Assembly: GCA_002426555.1 (NCBI GenBank)
Contig: DIQU01000084.1
Span: forward strand, 1 to 10,947
Source of the DNA: Firmicutes bacterium UBA5454
Lineage (GTDB): Bacteria; Bacillota; Clostridia; Caldicoprobacterales; DTU083
Length of the DNA stretch: 10,947 bases
Direction of reading: 5' to 3'
Made by a program: the position numbers and the translations under genes
The notes under the pieces: generated by a model
Told to the model about the DNA's origin: nothing
The model's input: the letters and a program-made list of their open reading frames with translations, nothing else
The model's database searches: none
Part shown: piece after piece, positions 7,392 to 10,947 of the stretch
Layout: every line of letters starts with the position of its first letter
Numbering within the stretch: position 1 is the first letter of the stretch

Positions 7392-7820
7392 TTACACACC
7401 GGTAGAACCAAATCCTCCCGAACCCCGCGGGCTGTCAGACAATTCTTCTGATTCCTCTACAGCTGCTCGAAGCACCGGCTGAATCACCATTTGAGCAATT
7501 TTCATGCCTTCTTCAACAAGAAATTCCGTTTTCCCATGATTGATCAAAATGACCCCCAGCTCTCCGCGGTAACCTGCATCAATAGTGCCAGGGCTGTTTA
7601 AAACAGTTATTTGATGCCTTAAAGCCAATCCGCTTCTAGGACGAACCTGTGCTTCTGTTCCCTCCGGCAGTTCTATGACAATACCTGTATGTATCATATG
7701 AGAACAACCTGGGTCGATAACAGCCTCTTCTACGGAATAAATATCAAGACCTGCGTCTCCCGGGTGGGCATACTCAGGCAGTTTTGCATTTGGATGGATT
7801 TTCCTGATTTTCAGCTTCAT
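7392..7820 (-). CDS. dut: dUTP diphosphatase (dUTPase), trimeric type
   Basis: The enzyme hydrolyses dUTP to dUMP and pyrophosphate, keeping uracil out of DNA and supplying dUMP for thymidylate synthesis. All five trimeric dUTPase motifs are present: DAGLDIYS (motif 1), RPRSGLAL (2), GTIDAGYRGEL (3), EGMKIAQMVI (4) and the C-terminal RGSGGFGSTG (5). The start is uncertain. The ATG at 7820 gives 142 residues beginning MKLKIRKIHP, the usual N-terminus, with a weak AGGA 11 bases before it. The ATG at 7841 would add 7 residues and overlap the end of the upstream regulator gene by 8 bases, but has no ribosome binding site. The gene is tightly packed between the Fur-family regulator and the lipoprotein. 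Confidence 0.95.
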   Translation of the reverse strand: MKLKIRKIHPNAKLPEYAHPGDAGLDIYSVEEAVIDPGCSHMIHTGIVIELPEGTEAQVRPRSGLALRHQITVLNSPGTIDAGYRGELGVILINHGKTEFLVEEGMKIAQMVIQPVLRAAVEESEELSDSPRGSGGFGSTGV

Positions 7821-7833
7821 TTGATATCCAGTC

Positions 7834-8313
7834 CTATTCATAAAAATTTAGTGTCTCTTTCTTTGAATACTTTTCTTTCTTTACTTTTATATCCTGTGAA
7901 TTTGCACAATCTCTACAATAACCATAAATCTCAAAACGATGTTCCATGGGGATGAATCCATCTTCGTTCTTCAAGCGATCCAAAGGACAAAAACTGGTGG
8001 TTTGGATACTGCCGCATCTGTTGCATACCAGATGATGATGATGACCATTATCATCGTGCAATTCATAATAGGCTGCTTCCCGGTTCAGCTCCACCTTTCT
8101 GATAATACCCTCCTGCAGTAGAAGCTCCAGGTTGCGGTATACAGTTGAAAAATTGGTGCCTGATTGAGTTTCTCCGATTTTTTCATATAGTTCCTGAGCC
8201 GTCAGAAGATGGGAATCGCCTTCGCTGAAAGCCTTAAGAATGGCTTCCCTCTGGCGTGTGATTTTATATCCTTTCTTTCGCAGCCTTTCTATCAACTTTT
8301 GTGATTTGTTCAA
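7834..8313 (-). CDS. Fur-family metal-responsive transcriptional regulator, closest to Zur
   Basis: Fur-family proteins are dimeric repressors that bind DNA when loaded with their metal. The 159 residues show a winged-helix DNA-binding domain with recognition segment TNFSTVYRNLELL (53-65), a metal-binding HHHH (91-94), and two CxxC pairs, C97/C100 and C133/C136, forming the structural zinc site. The extra CPLD (109-112) and HRFEIYGYC (125-133) resemble, from memory, Zur of B. subtilis more than Fur or PerR, so a zinc sensor is the best guess; this is inference. The start is TTG at 8313, 7 bases after AGGGGA (8321-8326). The last 14 residues or so are a lysine- and glutamate-rich tail. It is the first gene of a likely operon with dut, the lipoprotein and holA. 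I see no clear Zur or Fur box upstream. Confidence 0.92.
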   Translation of the reverse strand: MNKSQKLIERLRKKGYKITRQREAILKAFSEGDSHLLTAQELYEKIGETQSGTNFSTVYRNLELLLQEGIIRKVELNREAAYYELHDDNGHHHHLVCNRCGSIQTTSFCPLDRLKNEDGFIPMEHRFEIYGYCRDCANSQDIKVKKEKYSKKETLNFYE

Positions 8314-8377
8314 TGAAATATCCCCTTTAGCAGGATAGTTGGTTCCTTATAAGCAAGCAATCCAGTACATTTAACTT

Positions 8378-8406
8378 ATCGTATCCCAAATATGTTGATT
8401 ATGCAA
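8378..8406 (-). promoter_or_regulatory. Weak candidate promoter of the Fur-family regulator operon
   Basis: On the minus strand TTGCAT (8401-8406) and TACGAT (8378-8383) are 17 bases apart, which is the right spacing, but each box matches the consensus only partly. It lies 65 bases before the TTG start and is the best sigma-A candidate in this gap. Confidence 0.3.
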
Positions 8407-8431
8407 GCGATTGACAGGCAATATTCTTCTG

Positions 8432-9643
8432 TCATCCTCCAAGTGAAAAGCTCTCATGTATGGCTGCTACTGCCTTTTCCACTTCATCAGCACGAATAAG
8501 ACAGGAGATTTTGATTTCAGAAGTACTGATCATATGGATATTAATGTCCGCCTCTGCCAGGGCTTTAAACATAGTCGCAGCTACCCCTGGATGATTGGCC
8601 ATGCCAGCCCCTACTATGGACACCTTTGCGACATCATGAGTGAAGTTGACTTCCTTTGCACCTATTTTCTCCAGATTTCTGTTGATCAGATCAACCGTAT
8701 CCGTTAATTGATCTCTGGCAATGGTAAAGGATATATCTTTAGTATCCCCCCGCCCAATGCTTTGCAGGATGATGTCCACATTTATGCCTGCATCTGCCAG
8801 TAAACTAAAGATTTGATATGCTACTCCTGGAATATCCCTGACTGCCATAACAGATATTCGAGCAATATCCTTGTCATAGGCTACCCCTTTTATCATCATT
8901 TTTTCCAATTCCGCTACCTCCCTGACAATGGTTCCTCCATTTTGATTTAAACTGGAACGGACTAGCAGGTTCACATTGTATTTTTTCGCCAGCTCTACAG
9001 AACGATTATGCAGTACCCTGGCTCCAAGGCTGGCCAGCTCCAGCATTTCATCAAAGGATACATCCTTTAATTTTCGTGCATTTGATACTATTCTGGGATC
9101 GGCTGTATATACACCATCTACATCAGTATATATCTCACATAAATCGGCTTTCAATGCAGCAGCCAATGCAACAGCAGTAGTATCAGAGCCTCCTCGTCCT
9201 AAAGTGGCGATATCGCCGTTTTCGTTCATACCCTGAAACCCTGCAACAATTACGATTTTGCCTGAATCTAATTCTTTACGAACTCGATCACCGTTCAGCT
9301 CTACTATGCGAGCATGGGAATGAACATCGTCAGTTTGTATGCCTGCCTGCTGTCCGGTAAGGGACACTGCCTGGCAGCCCTGTTCAGCGACAGCCATTGC
9401 CATTATAGCAACAGATATCTGCTCACCGGTAGACAACAGCATATCCATTTCCCTTTTGGAGGGATGACTGCTGATTTCGTGAGCCTGATCAATAAGATCA
9501 TCTGTAGTATTCCCTTGTGCTGAAAGTACAACAACAATCTGGTTGCCTTGTTTGTGGGTCTCAGTGATCCTCTTAGCAGCATCGACCACCCGCTGAGCAT
9601 TAGCTACCGAGCTTCCCCCATATTTTTGAACAATCAATGCCAA
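8432..9643 (-). CDS. lysC: Aspartate kinase (aspartokinase), regulated class with two ACT domains
   Basis: The enzyme phosphorylates aspartate, the first step to lysine, threonine, methionine and, in spore formers, dipicolinate. With the start at 9643 the protein has 403 residues beginning (L/M)ALIVQKYGGSS, the normal N-terminus. Kinase motifs are KYGGSS (7-12), TLGRGGSDTTA (147-157) and YTDVDGVYTADPR (172-184). Two ACT domains follow (about 261-300 and 339-386), the usual site of lysine and/or threonine feedback. The TTG at 9643 is preferred because AGGAGG (9653-9658) is 9 bases before it; the ATG at 9649 is only 3 bases away and the TTG at 9670 lies upstream of the site. An internal start probably yields a separate regulatory subunit. 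There is no lysine riboswitch in the short leader, unlike B. subtilis lysC. Confidence 0.95.
   Translation of the reverse strand: MALIVQKYGGSSVANAQRVVDAAKRITETHKQGNQIVVVLSAQGNTTDDLIDQAHEISSHPSKREMDMLLSTGEQISVAIMAMAVAEQGCQAVSLTGQQAGIQTDDVHSHARIVELNGDRVRKELDSGKIVIVAGFQGMNENGDIATLGRGGSDTTAVALAAALKADLCEIYTDVDGVYTADPRIVSNARKLKDVSFDEMLELASLGARVLHNRSVELAKKYNVNLLVRSSLNQNGGTIVREVAELEKMMIKGVAYDKDIARISVMAVRDIPGVAYQIFSLLADAGINVDIILQSIGRGDTKDISFTIARDQLTDTVDLINRNLEKIGAKEVNFTHDVAKVSIVGAGMANHPGVAATMFKALAEADINIHMISTSEIKISCLIRADEVEKAVAAIHESFSLGG
8906..8922 (-). promoter_or_regulatory. Internal translation start in lysC for a regulatory beta subunit
   Basis: Inside lysC the coding strand reads GGGAGGT (8916-8922), with an in-frame TTG at 8906-8908 placed 8 bases after the GGAGG. 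Starting there would give a 158-residue protein holding both ACT domains. This TTG is codon 246 of the 403-codon gene. From memory, the B. subtilis LysC beta subunit also begins at about codon 246 (163 residues of 408), and Corynebacterium has a comparable arrangement. Confidence 0.6.
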
Positions 9644-9710
9644 TTGCATTTGCCTCCTTGCCTGCCTCAATCTTTGAAGCGTTGAATATCTAATTGGAAT
9701 ATACTAAGGC

Positions 9711-9740
9711 ATTGTATCACATTGGGTTTTTTATTGACAA
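9711..9740 (-). promoter_or_regulatory. Sigma-A promoter of lysC (extended -10)
   Basis: On the minus strand TTGTCA (9735-9740, 5 of 6) and TACAAT (9711-9716, 5 of 6) are 18 bases apart, and TGA precedes the -10 box. Transcription would start near 9704, about 60 bases before the TTG start. An inverted repeat ATTGAC/GTCAAT (9733-9738 and 9756-9761) overlaps the -35 box. Confidence 0.65.
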
Positions 9741-9772
9741 GAGCTTTTTGTGACCGTCAATTCTCACAGAAT

Positions 9773-10795
9773 CTATAGGAAGACTTTTTTCCTGCCCTTG
9801 CCTGATTCGAAAACAGCACAAACCATAGCTTGAGTTTTTCTTGCTTCCTCCCCGTCAATATAAGGTGTTTCATTGTTGACAAGGGATCTGTAATAATCAT
9901 TTATCTGCTTGCTGTGACCGACTCCCCAATAGCTCTTGGCATTCTTTCCAAGCTTGTCTTCAGGGTCTCTTTCAGCAGACAGTTCTCGACCATCGTTGAA
10001 ACGAATGACAGCTTTATCTGAAATCAGCTTGACTTTACCATATTCACAATGAATTCCCAATTCGATAGGGGCATCGTAGGTATTATAATTCAAGGCATGA
10101 AAGAAGGTGACTACACCATTTTTGTATTTAACGATGCCTTCCGCACAATCCTCAACTTCAATGCTGGGATGGAATCGATTACTGATATTGGCATCAACAT
10201 ATTCAATCGGTGCATCAACAAACCACCTAAGCTGATCCATAGCATGAATAGCTTGATTAATGATTACTCCGCCGCCCTCTTTGTCCCATGTGCCCTTCCA
10301 GTCACTGCTGCTGTAATATTCATCACTGCGGTACCAGTAGACACTGAGCTGTCCGGAAAGGATCTTTCCCAATTCGCCGGATTCCAGTGTTTTCTTTATT
10401 AACTGAGAACCTGCATTGTAACGATTTTGAAATATGACACCTAAAGTAACCTGGTTGTTTTTGCATGCTTCTATCATATCATCTGCTTGCTGAAGTGTAA
10501 CCGACATAGGTTTTTCGGTCAATACATTTACACCTTTCTCAGCAGCTTCAATCGCTATGACAGAATGCAGATAATGAGGTGTACATATGTGTACAGCATC
10601 CAGGCCCTCTTCTTCCAGCATTTGCCGGTAATCAATATAATACTTGCATTCATACTTTTCGGCTGCCACTTTTGCCCGCTCTTCCCGAATATCACAGACA
10701 GCTGTCAAATCTGTATATGGAGAGGATTTTAATGCTTCCAAGTGCTGAGCAGAAATGGATCCACAGCCAACAAGGCCAACCTTAAATCGTTTCAT
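9773..10795 (-). CDS. Gfo/Idh/MocA-family NAD(P)-dependent oxidoreductase
   Basis: Members oxidise or reduce sugars, inositols and related compounds using NAD(P). The 340 residues begin with a Rossmann motif GLVGCGSISAQH (7-18). EKP (94-96) holds the lysine that is catalytic in this family, and GGGVIINQAIHAMDQLRW (174-191) contains the H184/D187 pair that usually completes the active site. The C-terminal domain is the normal beta-sheet domain, so the enzyme looks complete and active. The ATG at 10795 follows AAGGTG by about 6 bases. There is no signal peptide, so it is cytosolic. Substrate cannot be deduced: no sugar transporter, kinase or isomerase lies next to it, and lysC downstream has its own promoter. 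Confidence 0.9.
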   Translation of the reverse strand: MKRFKVGLVGCGSISAQHLEALKSSPYTDLTAVCDIREERAKVAAEKYECKYYIDYRQMLEEEGLDAVHICTPHYLHSVIAIEAAEKGVNVLTEKPMSVTLQQADDMIEACKNNQVTLGVIFQNRYNAGSQLIKKTLESGELGKILSGQLSVYWYRSDEYYSSSDWKGTWDKEGGGVIINQAIHAMDQLRWFVDAPIEYVDANISNRFHPSIEVEDCAEGIVKYKNGVVTFFHALNYNTYDAPIELGIHCEYGKVKLISDKAVIRFNDGRELSAERDPEDKLGKNAKSYWGVGHSKQINDYYRSLVNNETPYIDGEEARKTQAMVCAVFESGKGRKKVFL

Positions 10796-10834
10796 TTTTT
10801 ACACCTTCAATTCCTTTTTTGTAAATTGCATGAT

Positions 10835-10844
10835 GGTAATTACC
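10835..10844. promoter_or_regulatory. Perfect 10-bp palindrome, possible operator of the oxidoreductase gene
   Basis: GGTAATTACC is its own reverse complement and falls about 10-20 bases after the predicted transcription start of the oxidoreductase gene, a position where a repressor could act. A palindrome this short can arise by chance. Confidence 0.3.
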
Positions 10845-10859
10845 GCACCAATATTAAAC

Positions 10860-10887
10860 ATTATATAGAATACATGAATAATTTCAA
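10860..10887 (-). promoter_or_regulatory. Sigma-A promoter of the oxidoreductase gene
   Basis: On the minus strand TTGAAA (10882-10887, 5 of 6) and a perfect TATAAT (10860-10865) are 16 bases apart. Transcription would start near 10853, giving a leader of about 58 bases. Confidence 0.65.
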
Positions 10888-10947
10888 GGATAAGCAGTAA
10901 AGAATTTAGAAAAATAGTGAATTGGAAAAAATGAAAACTGATAAAGC

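Noticed and set aside
8347..8387. Fur, PerR or Zur box upstream of the Fur-family gene
   Set aside because: CTTATAAG and GATACGATAAG are suggestive but do not form the 7-1-7 inverted repeat expected of these operators.
8412..8434. Inverted repeat TGACAG-N11-CTGTCA at the lysC stop as a terminator
   Set aside because: The stem is only 6 bp with a long loop and there is no T tract on the minus strand.
9644..9670. Longer lysC start at TTG 9670 or ATG 9649
   Set aside because: The first lies upstream of the ribosome binding site; the second is only 3 bases from it. TTG at 9643 has 9-base spacing and gives the normal aspartokinase N-terminus.

Overview
The window looks like part of a chromosome from a low-GC, endospore-forming Firmicute, most likely a member of the Clostridia. 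The pointers are a SpoIIP and a GPR spore protease, AGGAGG-type ribosome binding sites, frequent TTG starts, and the gene order holA / rpsT / gpr / spoIIP / lepA, which from memory is also found in Bacillus subtilis. The species cannot be named from the sequence. Ten protein genes are seen. All appear complete, and all but rpsT lie on the minus strand. There are no rRNA or tRNA genes, insertion sequences, phage genes or CRISPR arrays, and no gene-free stretch exceeds about 220 bases.

Layout from left to right. (1) 26-4336 holds lepA, spoIIP and gpr, read right to left: a ribosomal GTPase plus two sporulation proteins, one for septal peptidoglycan hydrolysis during engulfment and one for SASP degradation at germination. 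(2) 4337-4551 is a divergent intergenic region with a good sigma-A promoter for rpsT (ribosomal protein S20, TTG start), followed at 4872-4899 by a strong intrinsic terminator that separates rpsT from the convergent holA. (3) 4934-8313 is a probable operon read right to left: a Fur-family regulator (closest to Zur), dut (dUTPase), an orphan ABC-type solute-binding lipoprotein, and holA (DNA polymerase III delta). (4) 8432-9643 is lysC, an aspartokinase with two ACT domains, its own promoter, and a convincing internal start for a separate regulatory subunit. (5) 9773-10795 is a Gfo/Idh/MocA-family oxidoreductase with its own promoter.

The gene content is mostly housekeeping and I found no clear new multi-gene system. 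The points worth a second look are small. A 68-bp inverted-repeat element would form a stem-loop at the very start of the predicted lepA transcript, and a diverged ungapped copy of it lies upstream of gpr. There are two different 7-bp tandem repeats in intergenic DNA, an internal translation start in lysC at codon 246, an orphan solute-binding lipoprotein with a very acidic tail, and several start codons that a longest-ORF annotation would place wrongly (rpsT, lysC, the solute-binding protein and dut).
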